A model generated the notes under the pieces. The model saw nothing but the letters and a program-made list of their open reading frames with translations, did no database searches and was not told the origin of the DNA. The position numbers were made by a program, and so were the translations under genes. A DNA stretch of 64,000 nucleotides, from contig CAUJNA010001214.1 of assembly GCA_963377175.1 (NCBI GenBank), positions 1-64,000 on the forward strand, in the 5' to 3' direction. The stretch comes from Effrenium voratum. Lineage: Eukaryota; Sar; Dinophyceae; Suessiales; Symbiodiniaceae. Shown piece after piece: positions 42,601 through 51,690 of the stretch. Every line of letters starts with the position of its first letter. Position 1 is the stretch's first letter.

Positions 42601-43724
42601 GTTCTGCAAACTCAGAAACTCCACACCATTCCCCACGAACTGTTTGCATGATCATAAACAACACCACAAATCGAAATTGCACCCACATTTGCTGCTCTCC
42701 CTTTGCCTTTGTCTGTACGCAGATACTTTGCCTTGGACTCATCTGTCTCAATTGATGCCAGCTGCTTGTCTTCAGATTTCATGCTGATGTCTGGCACGTC
42801 AACAGATGGATCAACTGCCTGAGCGCCCGGTGAAATGCCTGCAGATGCGCTCTAATCCTCATCACGGATGATCTGAAGCTGCCTCAATGTCGTCTGCGTT
42901 CAAAAAACTCAAGGTCTCCTGATCACGGACAACCTTTGAGCCAGGCACAGTTGTTGTGTTCTTTTGCCAAATATCTCGTTGAACTGCCACCTTTCTGCTG
43001 AGCGGGGAATCTGCTGTGTCGGTAGTTGCGTGTGAGTGCACGGGGATTTTTTGATTGTTGGCCCCTGCTTGCATTTTCGGGCTTAGGCGTGTTAGTTGGC
43101 TGAGAGTTAGGTAGTGTGCCTGATCCTGCCCGGAGCAACGACGTGTGGTCGGGTGTTGGTTTTTGGTCCTTCCCTGGTTTGCTGCTGTGTTTCTCGGCGG
43201 GGTGGCCTTCCAAACGTGTGGACTGTGGGCGGGCGCGTTTTGGCGGCCCCCTGACCGGCTTTGGTTTGTTTGTTGGGTCGTGTGGTGTGTTCGCTGCTGT
43301 GTTGTTCTGCGTTGCTCTGGTTCCACAGTTGGGGCAACACGCCCTAGCCTGTCAGAGCCCACGGCCTTTGGAGCCATACTCGTGCGAGGCTGGTCCCGCA
43401 AAAACAAACCCTTGGCGCCCGGCGCAGGGCTCGGGGCAGGGTCAGTTGAAGACCCCACACGCTGCCTCACGCGGGCCCACTCAGCCGGGCGGAAGGTGGT
43501 CGGAGGTGTTGGGAGGTGTGGCTTCCTGCCGCGGAGACTTGATGACGAAGGCTTGCCGGGCACAAAGCTGGCAGGCTCCTCTATGTGAATTCAGGTTCCA
43601 ACCCTGTGCATGAGTGTACTCCGCCGCTACAGACTTCAAGATCACTGACAGCAGTGTGAAAAGGTAGTCAACGGTTTGCTGCTTGCCTAGGTATTCCCTT
43701 AGGTGGCCTAGGCTTGATATCACA
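42601..43724. other. Unassigned; upstream part of minus-strand copia and presumed 5' LTR of outer element
   Basis: A minus-strand frame (42862-43563) is rich in Arg, Pro, Thr and Gln, with RDIWQKNTTTVPGSKVVRDQ and LSFLNADDIEAASDHP, and may belong to the minus-strand copia relic. The last few hundred bases should hold the 5' LTR of the outer element, since its primer site starts at 43725 right after a terminal ATATCACA, but no second LTR copy is in the window to define it. Confidence 0.35.
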
Positions 43725-43739
43725 GGTTATCAGCCGTAA
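43725..43739 (+). promoter_or_regulatory. Primer-binding site of outer element
   Basis: GGTTATCAGCCGTAA directly follows ATATCACA, a plausible LTR end (CA). The same 15 bases lie directly after the 5' LTR of the inner element at 44286. Confidence 0.65.
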
Positions 43740-43776
43740 AGGCTTGTGGCCTAGGCTTGATAACACAAAGATCGCC

Positions 43777-44029
43777 ATGGCATCCGGAGATATGCCTGCC
43801 ATTTACAATATATCTGGAGATGTTGGTGACGGTAGTGAAGGTGCAGTTGCACCCAATGGTCCTGTCGACCCTCGCGATCCTCGAAACGTATTCGGATTCG
43901 CGACAAACTATCAAGCCACCCAGAACATCATGCATGTGCATAACGACACGGGTGACGCTGTTAGGGAAGAGGCCAACACGTTACATCGCGTTGCTATGCA
44001 TGCTGCAAGGGCGGAATATAGCGCTCATT
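43777..44029 (+). CDS. Outer element gag, N-terminal part, cut by insertion
   Basis: The ATG at 43777 starts MASGDMPAIYNISGDVGDGS. The frame continues through ATNYQATQNIMHVHNDTG to REEANTLHRVAMHAARAEYS and is cut at 44029 by the inner LTR. With the inner element and one TCATT copy removed, the frame reads on without a stop into HLAETVHRLDEENNRRTLEL at 55121. That continuity proves the interruption. Confidence 0.75.
44025..44029. repeat. Target-site duplication TCATT, left copy
   Basis: TCATT at 44025-44029 matches 55120-55124 on the other side of the inner element. Five base pairs is the usual copia integrase footprint. Confidence 0.8.
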
Positions 44030-44285
44030 AGTCAATTATCACGATGACATTTATGGCCCAGAGGTACATGAGGTAGGTCCCCATGTAGTCAGTTGCATGT
44101 TGTACATTCAAGTCATTGCCAAAGCATGATCCAATCACTGCTTTGGCTCAAGTGCTGAAAACAGCGCGTTGCACCGCGCTAACCCCAAGGTTAAGGGAGA
44201 GGTCGCAGTCACGGAGGGGTTCGTTCCTTTTAAGGTCCCGGGTTCCCCCGTTGTTGACAAAACTGTGTTTCCCTCTCCTTTGAGT
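44030..44285 (+). repeat. 5' LTR of inner element
   Basis: Repeats at 54864-55119 with an offset of 10834. Two substitutions were seen (CACCG versus CGCCG, GGGGTTCG versus GGGGCTCG). The ends are AGTCAA and TTGAGT, an imperfect inverted pair rather than the usual TG...CA. It contains TTTGGCTCAAG at 44142. Confidence 0.9.
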
Positions 44286-44300
44286 GGTTATCAGCCGTAA
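44286..44300 (+). promoter_or_regulatory. Primer-binding site of inner element
   Basis: GGTTATCAGCCGTAA starts at the base after the LTR. Its complement, TTACGGCTGATAACC, has the shape of the 5' strand plus seven-base loop of a tRNA anticodon arm (TTACGG, loop CTGATAA, CC...), not a tRNA CCA end. Priming by a tRNA half, as in Drosophila copia, is inferred. Confidence 0.7.
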
Positions 44301-44350
44301 CGCTTTTCGGGTAAACAAACCCTTCCGTGACTGCGACCTGTTGGTCGCAC

Positions 44351-46393
44351 ATGGAAGTCGGCCCTCACCGCGGCACACGCGGTGGGAAAGGGCCGCGTGC
44401 CCGATTGTACAACACTCTGCAACAGATCGTCGTCGACGAGTACAAGCGGCAGAACAGACGATTCCGGTGGATCAGGTTTGCGGACGCCTCGAAGCAACAG
44501 GTCGAGGCGCTCTTCTCCTGGCGTGAGTCACTGGATAGTTGGCACCTGTGGAATTTTGACCAAGAAGCCTTCGACGTGATCCAGGCCGCGGACAACGCCT
44601 ATCAGCAGCGTCTCGCATTGGTTGAAACCACAGGAGTGGTTTTGCCGCAGGGTGTGCCATCTCAGGATCAAGCCGCAGCCTCAGGCGCGGCGGGAGCAAC
44701 AAGCAGTGCAGCGGACTGGCTTCGTCCTCCGACGCCTCCATCAGCTTCCTCCTGGTTGCAAGATTCGCGCACTCCTTTGCCTCGCATTCGGCCATCTGCA
44801 GAGGAAAGACAAGCCGCAAAGTCAACTCTTCGCGGGGTATACGCTAAAGCTGCGGAAACGCGGCGGGAGAGCAGCAGGGAGCGATCAACACAAAGATCGA
44901 GGTCCCCATCGCCACGAAGGTCGAGGTCTCCATCAACATCACCGAGACGAGGACCAACTGCTGCTGCCCCTGTGGAACAAAGGGCTCATAGTGTTGAACC
45001 CGCGCTTGCGCGGGAGGGAAGGCCATCCAGAACCTCCCTAGCCACTCGGCCCATCGTTTTGGCTCCACAGAATAGCATCTACCCTGTGACGAGGTTTGAC
45101 GAACACGGTACCTGGGTATTGGTGCGGGAGGCATCACAACCACGTGAAGCGGCTCCTCATCGGCGAGCGCAACGGACGTCTGGGCAGCTTCGCCAAGCCG
45201 ATCCTTACCTCCTCGCTGACGAGACGTGGAGGGACCCGCCAAGGAGGTCCTCCACGAGCTCACGCTCACGGTCTCCTGACCGCCGCCCGGCGCCTGCGGA
45301 AACCTTCCGCCTCGACGCCTACAGCTCGGACGAGGACCCACCGCAAGACGCGGAGTCCATCAGGACGGGCAGGTCAGCATACGTGCCTCGGCGCGTTTAC
45401 GAGGCGCCGACTCACTCCGAGCCCATCGCGCTTCACAGCCGAAGAATCGGGGCAGTTCAACCGCCGCCCCCAAAGGCCGCTCCCAAGGTCATCTTCGGCA
45501 GCAAGCCACCGGTGCCCAAGGAGGTCCCCAAGGCAGTTTCTCCAGCGCCTGCAAAGGCAGACATCCCGAGGAAGTCACCGCCAAGGGCCAGATCTCCGGT
45601 TCGGACTCAGAGTGCATTCGGTTACAAGGCACCTCCGCGAGGCTTGAACAAGGCCGAACCCAGAAGCAAATCGAGCTCAAACCCGACACAATTCGGGTAC
45701 ATCGTCAAGCCGCCGCCTCCGCAGGTCGTTCAAGCAGCTGCTGCTAGCGCTGCAACTCCCGAAGCTGGCACGCGATTCCGCTCGCCACCAAGGAGGGCAC
45801 CGCCTGCGCCCCCGCCGCCACCACCTCCGCCTGGAAGGCCGGTGCCGCCCAAGGAGCTTGTTGTTGCTCTTGACTGGCACGGAGTTCTTGACGTTGGGCA
45901 GCAGGGACCCCACCTCAACCCGGAAGTGATCCGACATCTCGTTCAGTTTGCAGCGGACTACGCACCTATAAATTTTATAGTGCTATCCTTCGTGGGCAGG
46001 GCTGCAAGCGAGTATCGCCGCCGCGAATTTCAGGTCGCCCTGGAGCACGCGCGGACAACATCTGGACTCACTTTTTCTGCGATAAAAATCGTTCACGAAC
46101 GGTTGGGAAGGGGAGGCAAAGCAGACGCCCTGCAAGGGCTGGGCGTACACGCCCTTATTGACGATACAGCATCGATTGTCCGTGAAGCTCAAAAGACAGG
46201 CATCGCGGCGTTCCGCAATTATCCGCACTTCGGTCCGGGAGGTTTTGGCAACGCACTTGAGAACCTCGGTGAGTTCATTGAATCCCGGAACAGACAATTT
46301 ATTCCGGCGGCGAGAGGCTTGCATCCATCGCAATACCTCGAGGAACTCCACCGATCTGCATCTCAGCTACCCGCCAGACGGGTACTTCGGTAG
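44351..46393 (+). CDS. Inner element ORF1: Arg/Ser/Pro-rich protein with C-terminal HAD-like domain
   Basis: The first ATG in the frame is at 44351 (MEVGPHRGTRGGKGPRARLY), giving 680 residues. The N-terminus has a short folded part (FRWIRFADASKQQVEALFSW). Residues about 150-500 are disordered, with SR repeats (RSRSPSPRRSRSPS) and proline runs. The last 180 residues look like a haloacid dehalogenase fold: VVALDWHGVLDVG (motif I, Asp near residue 508), NFIVLSFVGR (motif II Ser), KIVHERLGRGGKADAL (Lys motif) and VHALIDDTASIVREA (motif IV Asp-Asp, near residue 602). HAD enzymes are mostly phosphatases, but the substrate is unknown and motif I has Trp-His instead of the usual x-Asp, so catalysis is uncertain. 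It is the first ORF after the primer site, where gag would be expected. Confidence 0.7.
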   Translation: MEVGPHRGTRGGKGPRARLYNTLQQIVVDEYKRQNRRFRWIRFADASKQQVEALFSWRESLDSWHLWNFDQEAFDVIQAADNAYQQRLALVETTGVVLPQGVPSQDQAAASGAAGATSSAADWLRPPTPPSASSWLQDSRTPLPRIRPSAEERQAAKSTLRGVYAKAAETRRESSRERSTQRSRSPSPRRSRSPSTSPRRGPTAAAPVEQRAHSVEPALAREGRPSRTSLATRPIVLAPQNSIYPVTRFDEHGTWVLVREASQPREAAPHRRAQRTSGQLRQADPYLLADETWRDPPRRSSTSSRSRSPDRRPAPAETFRLDAYSSDEDPPQDAESIRTGRSAYVPRRVYEAPTHSEPIALHSRRIGAVQPPPPKAAPKVIFGSKPPVPKEVPKAVSPAPAKADIPRKSPPRARSPVRTQSAFGYKAPPRGLNKAEPRSKSSSNPTQFGYIVKPPPPQVVQAAAASAATPEAGTRFRSPPRRAPPAPPPPPPPPGRPVPPKELVVALDWHGVLDVGQQGPHLNPEVIRHLVQFAADYAPINFIVLSFVGRAASEYRRREFQVALEHARTTSGLTFSAIKIVHERLGRGGKADALQGLGVHALIDDTASIVREAQKTGIAAFRNYPHFGPGGFGNALENLGEFIESRNRQFIPAARGLHPSQYLEELHRSASQLPARRVLR

Positions 46394-46764
46394 CTATTGC
46401 TGCAAGCCGTTAAAACCGTCGCTTTGCGCGGTACAGCTTTTGCAATTACAAGCTTTCGATTTGCAGACAAATTCTCAATACAGCTTGGCAACATCCCTCG
46501 ATAAAGCACCATAGTGCGGCAGTGCGGATCAATCAATCTACAAGTACAATTACAAATACAGAATTCATCAGGTGCAAAGCAGCAGGGCGCATTTTCTTGA
46601 GTGGCTCACTTGAGCGTTTCGCAACGTATTTTCTTGAGTGGCTCACTTGAGCGTGGCGCAATCAGCTGCCAATCCAGGGATATCTCCTCGTAGCACCTTT
46701 TGACACGCTGCTCAAAGCGCGTGGAGCTAGCTTCGTGTGAGTGCAAAAGTTGCATTGCTGTGTC
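46394..46764 (+). other. Spacer between ORF1 and gag with 37-bp direct repeat
   Basis: ATTTTCTTGAGTGGCTCACT followed by TGAGCGT occurs at 46591 and 46628. The position before gag suggests a possible signal for a second transcript or splice site, but nothing in the sequence proves it. Confidence 0.45.
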
Positions 46765-48618
46765 ATGGCTTCAACGGGTTTGTCACCGCCATCAGAACCC
46801 CGTTCAAGGTCAACCCCAAATAGGGATTCTGAACCGGATGACCCTGACCTAGCCATGGTTCCTGCAGCTATGTCCACAGTTCGCACATCCACACCTCAAA
46901 GAGCAGCCCAAACACGACCATCATCACCCCCGAGTGGTCCGATCGTGTCAGAACCGACATCATCCGAAGCTTCCCCAGTCATTCAGTTTCCTTCACAGGG
47001 ATCGCAATTACCTGACCCGATGACTAACGTACCCGCTGCGGCATTTATAGCTGGAGCTGCGGTGCAGCAAGCTCATCGAGCATCCGACCTCGCTGCTCAG
47101 GCAGCCAATCACGCCTTGCACCAACAGCAGGCCGCCGATCAGGCGAGACAAGAGGCCGGATGGATCAGGGAAAGGGCTGTAAGAGAAGTTTCAGACGTTA
47201 GGGTTCAGGCCGCTCAGCTAGCTTCGCAAGCACAGCAGGCTGTACAAACAGCACAACAAAGTGAGGCTCAGGCTAGGCAACTCATTGAGCAGACACGACA
47301 GGAAGCCTTAGGCCATGTCGAGAACGCACGACAGGTTGTCAATGCCACTCAACAGGACGCTCAGCAAGAGGTTCAACGCATTGTTCAAGAGGCTCAACAG
47401 GCAATCCTACAAAGGGAGCAAACCATTGCCAGTCAAGAGCATACCATTCGTGGATTGTCCCAGGAAAATTCTGTGATGCATCAACGACTTGGTGATCTCG
47501 AACGTGTTGTTGCGCAGCTCACCCAACAAGCTCGTGCGACCCCTGTTCCGATGCAAGAGTCCCCGCCAAAAGCCGCATCAATAGCCGAAACAGCTACGGA
47601 AACAAGCGCGGCTAAAGCCTCAAGTCAAGGCACAGTTCCCCCAGGAACCCATCAGCCGGTTGGAGCACCTCAGGTTTCAAGTTCACAAGATGCCTCCGGT
47701 GTTGCCGCATCGTCGCAAGGGAATGCTTTTACAAGTACTATCCCCGACCCTCCGTGTGGTTCTGTTCAAAGTTCAGGACTTGGTCACGATGCCCCAGCTG
47801 ATTCAAGGGACCCTGGTGGGGGTGCAACAAGTCAACATCTCGTAGGCCATTCGGCAGTGCTAGGAGCAGCGTCCTCTGTTGGAGACGCAGCCCCCGGCGC
47901 GTCGAGGACTAGCGGGTTGGGTAGAGACGGTCCAAGGGATCAAGCCGATGTGAGAGTGCAAGTGACGGCTTTAGCGGAAATGGTTCAGCAGCTTTCCCAA
48001 TTGGTTGCTAATCAAGTGGCTCCGCCACCTCCGCCTCCGGCCGCACCACCTCCAGTGCCTCCCATGCCCCTATCTGGGGCGCCGCCTCCGCCGAAAGCTG
48101 GCAATGGCACTCATGTTCCGCCAGTACCAATCACAATGTTGGGAGGGTTGTACTCGTCATCCCCACAAGCGCCATCGGCAGCAAGCTCCGACACATCATC
48201 AGACTCTGATGGAGATGATGATACTCCACAATGTCGAGTTTGCGGCGGCAGCCATGAAGACACGGATTGCCCATACCTCACCATGAATGGTGGTGGGGGA
48301 GGTGGGGGAGGCCCTGGCCAGTTCCCCAATGCAGACCCGTCTCAAGCTGCCGATCCTAGTGTAGGCATGACCGTCACCGATCACGCCACGCATGAGGAGT
48401 CCGTTGTTCGCGTCAAGGACCTCAAGGATCTCGTGTTGCCATCCCCTCCGGAGAACGCTGGACAGGCTAGAGGTTTCATCAACCAAGTTTTGATGGCCAT
48501 CGGTCGACTCCAGAAGACCCCCGGAGATGAAGTTTACCAGTGGGCCCAAGCATGCATGTCCTCCACCGAGCAAGAACTCATCGCGGACAAGCGTTTCCCA
48601 CGGTTAGATCGTGAATAG
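46765..48618 (+). CDS. Inner element gag, N-terminal part (coiled coil, zinc knuckle)
   Basis: The ATG at 46765 begins MASTGLSPPSEPRSRSTPN. Residues about 90-260 form a Gln/Ala-rich coiled coil (ALHQQQAADQARQEAGWIRE, IVQEAQQAILQREQTIASQE), fitting capsid multimerisation. A proline run follows, then a zinc knuckle CRVCGGSHEDTDC (C-x2-C-x3-H-x4-C, near residue 489). The frame stops at TAG 48616-48618, but the protein continues in the -1 frame (ending CGT GAA, then ATA GCC GCA AAG), so gag is one protein split by a -1 shift at about 48614. Confidence 0.75.
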   Translation: MASTGLSPPSEPRSRSTPNRDSEPDDPDLAMVPAAMSTVRTSTPQRAAQTRPSSPPSGPIVSEPTSSEASPVIQFPSQGSQLPDPMTNVPAAAFIAGAAVQQAHRASDLAAQAANHALHQQQAADQARQEAGWIRERAVREVSDVRVQAAQLASQAQQAVQTAQQSEAQARQLIEQTRQEALGHVENARQVVNATQQDAQQEVQRIVQEAQQAILQREQTIASQEHTIRGLSQENSVMHQRLGDLERVVAQLTQQARATPVPMQESPPKAASIAETATETSAAKASSQGTVPPGTHQPVGAPQVSSSQDASGVAASSQGNAFTSTIPDPPCGSVQSSGLGHDAPADSRDPGGGATSQHLVGHSAVLGAASSVGDAAPGASRTSGLGRDGPRDQADVRVQVTALAEMVQQLSQLVANQVAPPPPPPAAPPPVPPMPLSGAPPPPKAGNGTHVPPVPITMLGGLYSSSPQAPSAASSDTSSDSDGDDDTPQCRVCGGSHEDTDCPYLTMNGGGGGGGGPGQFPNADPSQAADPSVGMTVTDHATHEESVVRVKDLKDLVLPSPPENAGQARGFINQVLMAIGRLQKTPGDEVYQWAQACMSSTEQELIADKRFPRLDRE

Positions 48619-51600
48619 CCGCAAAGCTCCTTAAAACCTGCCGTAAAGGTAAGTTCGGGCTCTTGTTTCAGAATATGGTTGAACAAGAGAGAATCTCGTC
48701 AGGTGGGATGCCCGTAGGGAGAATCATGTTGCGTGCTATCTTCAAGCACTTTCAGTTAGAACGAGGTAGGCTCGGATCCTTAGGAGGTCGCAACTTGTTA
48801 AAGTTGTCTCTTGCAGGCCCGTCCCTTGCTGACCTGGATGCCTTTCGGGAGAAGTACGTTTACGTGCTGACCGCAATTCCCGTGGCAGAACAACCCAGGG
48901 AAACAACCTTGTTTGATCACCTGTTGGATGAGCTGGAAAAGTGCACCGCGCTGAAGCCTAAGGTAGAAAAGGCACGGGAAGCCCCTTTCGGTAGCCACCG
49001 TAGGAAGCCGGAATGGTTGTGGTCCAAGGTTGATCTAGCCTTGGAGCTCCATCAGGACAAACGGAACAGGGATGAGTTTGACAAAAGTCTTCAAATCAAG
49101 CCAGCCGTCATGTCCCAGGGGAATAATTCTAATGCCATGCCCGCAGCAAGCAGCGAAGACAAGCCCAAGAAAAGTAAGAAGAGCAAAAAGGATAAATCTG
49201 CTGACCAGCAGACTCCGGCAGCCCCCGTGCCGAAGGTTAAAGCTCCAAAGCCGCCTCCTCCTAAAGCTAACGCAGCTCCAGCCCCCAAGGGTAAAGGTAA
49301 GGGCGGTTCGAACGATAACCTCACTCCTAGGTCTAAGGCCATCAGTAAGACAGCCACTATGACCGCGGCGGAGAAAGCCAAGATGCCGTGCATGTTTTAT
49401 GCCTATAATTCGTGCAAGGCCAAGCAGTGTGCATTTCTCCACAGTGATTCCAACAAGTACACTGGTCCCAAGCCCAAAAGTTTGTTGTCCCCGCCGCCGC
49501 CAAAGGCGAGTGCAGCTGTTGCACAGCTCATTCCGGCAATGGCAAGCGTCGCCTCCGATGACAATCGCATTAGTTGGCTTTGGGATACTGCCGCAGGGAG
49601 ACACTTGATCGGACGTCAAGCTTTGAATAGCAACATGATCAAGTGCGTGCGCGAGAGCAGCACACCCGTAGGTTTTGCGACTGGGGGTGGTGCCCAACAA
49701 GGCACTACTTCATTAGGGTTCGAGGACAGCCGAGTGATACCTGCTGAAGAGCAGGTGTACGTCCTCCGTGATTGCCCACCAGCGCAATCCATCGGTAAGA
49801 CCGTAATGGATCAAGGACACCTTTTCATTTGGGATCCACGTGAAAACGTTCCATACCTTGTGCCCCCAAAGGACATCAGTAGATGTAAGATTAACGTGCC
49901 CCGCAATGCGCGCATTAATGCATCTAGGGTAGTGGAATACGTTCCCCAATATGATGAGGTGGTAAAACCCAAGTTGGCAGAGTCGTCAACTCACCTCTGG
50001 CCGATTGAAGCCGCTGCTATGAGCGCGGCCGAAGACGATGTCGTTTCTCTGTGCGATGACTCGTGCCAAGCGTCAGATGAGGGTGAGATAGATCAGGTTC
50101 CTGTGAACATGCTAGCGGCCGAGGAAGCCCCTCCTCCCGAGGACGAACTTCCATTGATCGCCTTCGGAGATGGTGACCCGACACATGATACTGCGTTGAA
50201 GGAGCAAGCAAAATCTCCTGAGCACATGAGGTCCCATTTCCCGAAGAACCCGTTTTGCAAGGTGTGTTCAATCTCAAAGACCACTTCCGCAAGGGTAGCG
50301 CACAAAAAGGATGCTAGATCAGACGACAAAGTCGATGTCCCAACCGCACCATTTCAACAGTTGGCTACCGATTCCGTGATTCTTGCCATGGGCGATGAAC
50401 ATCTCGGAGTAGGTTTCGGTGGAATCAAATCTCACCATGTAGTACGTGATGTTTTCTCAGGCGTTCGACTTGCCTACCCTGTGAGTAGGCGGGACACGCA
50501 AGCGCATGTCAAAAACTTCCGTCAGTTCATGGGCCTTCGGGCCACTGATTCGCCGCCAACGTGTCTAGTAAAAATGGATGCAGCAGGAGAGCTCGAAGGA
50601 GCGGCCCACGAAGTCGGTCTCGTCCCCGAGACAAGCTTACCGAACAGGTGGCCACACAACACCGTTCTGGAGCGCGACATTCGCGAAGAGAAGGAATGCT
50701 GCCGCAGCATCCACATGCAATCAGGGTTGCCCTATTCGTTGCATACGTTTAGTTACCCATTTGCATGTCTCTCCATGTCGTTCGACAGGCCTGCACCATT
50801 CAGCCCAGGGAAAACCCAATGGGAAGCCCTCACCAAGGAAAAGTTCCAAGGTAAGAGATGCTGTTTCGGGCAATTGGTTTGGTACAGAACCAAGACTCCT
50901 GGCAAGCTCACTCTCGATCCGAACATGGCGCCTGCGCTCTTTTTGGGTTGGAGGGTCGATCCGGGGTTGCGGTACCGTAACGTGGTCAAAGTCATGGACT
51001 ATGAAGCCTTCCGCAAAGATGGTTCCATTTCCGTTCACGATGTTCCCGAACCGGAATTGTTCGTTGAAGACGGACCCCCAAGCTTTCCGATTGCAGCAGC
51101 AGCAGATAGAGCATTGCATGGTGGCAAGACAGAAGGGTCTGATCCCCCACCTATGCCCCTGCGAGAGGCGCCCTTTGGTGCCCCACCGACTCCATCCGCT
51201 GTCAAGTCAAAATCCGTGTACATAACTGTTGAGAGGATCATCAAGTTCAAGGAAACGCCAGGTTGCCGTGCATGCACCGGTCATTCCAAGATTCACAGTG
51301 CCGAATGCAAGAAGAGGTTCTCCGAACTTGTTTCTGCAGATCGAGCTGAAGCAGCTGCAAAAAGCGCTGCCAAAACTGAATCTAAGGAACCCATTCCCAT
51401 TGTTCATACTGAAGGGGATGAGGAGCTAGCCAGAGCAATCCACGCATCCGAGCATGAGAAGGATCCTAAGACCGCAGTTAGTGCAGAAGATGTTGCGCAT
51501 GAATTTGATGCAGCCGAAGCTGGGGAGCCCGCTCCCTCAAGACCCGGTGGCTCATTTTTCGATACCGCGCCAGCGACAGCCGCTACATCGCAAGGTGAAG

Positions 51601-51690
51601 ATTTTTGGGTGTTCAAAGAAAATGCCAACTGTTTGGTTCGATACCATATCATGCCAAGGCAGAAATCTTTTTACCCCAAAAGAGGTCGAG
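48619..51690 (+). CDS. Inner element gag C-terminus, protease and integrase
   Basis: Numbering is from the ATG at 48675, though coding enters from gag by a -1 shift. Gag-type helices (IMLRAIFKHFQLERGRLGSL) are followed by a Lys/Pro-rich linker. A CCCH finger (CMFYAYNSCKAKQCAFLH) lies near residue 237. The aspartic protease site is WLWDTAAGRHLIG (Asp near 303). Integrase has its HHCC finger HMRSHFPKNPFCKVC (near 516) and a DDE triad in LATDSVILAM, VKMDAAGEL and NTVLERDIRE. ALFLGWRVDPGLRYRN gives the segment after the core. Near 51640-51690 it enters the VRYHIMPRQKSFYP module and then shifts +1 at a CCCCAAAAG run into the RT frame. Confidence 0.85.

Noticed and set aside
42862..43563. Minus-strand 233-codon frame as a gene
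   Set aside because: Its composition (Arg, Pro, Thr, Gln) and lack of motifs fit chance or decayed retroelement DNA. It is noted only within a region entry.
44286..44300. Ordinary primer site matching a tRNA CCA end
   Set aside because: The complement ends ATAACC, and the rest pairs as an anticodon arm, not as an acceptor stem with CCA.
48645..48670. A GTAAGT ... TTTCAG pair that looks like a tiny intron in gag
   Set aside because: The distance is only about 22 bp and the sequence reads through as protein (KGKFGLLFQNMVEQE) in the gag frame.
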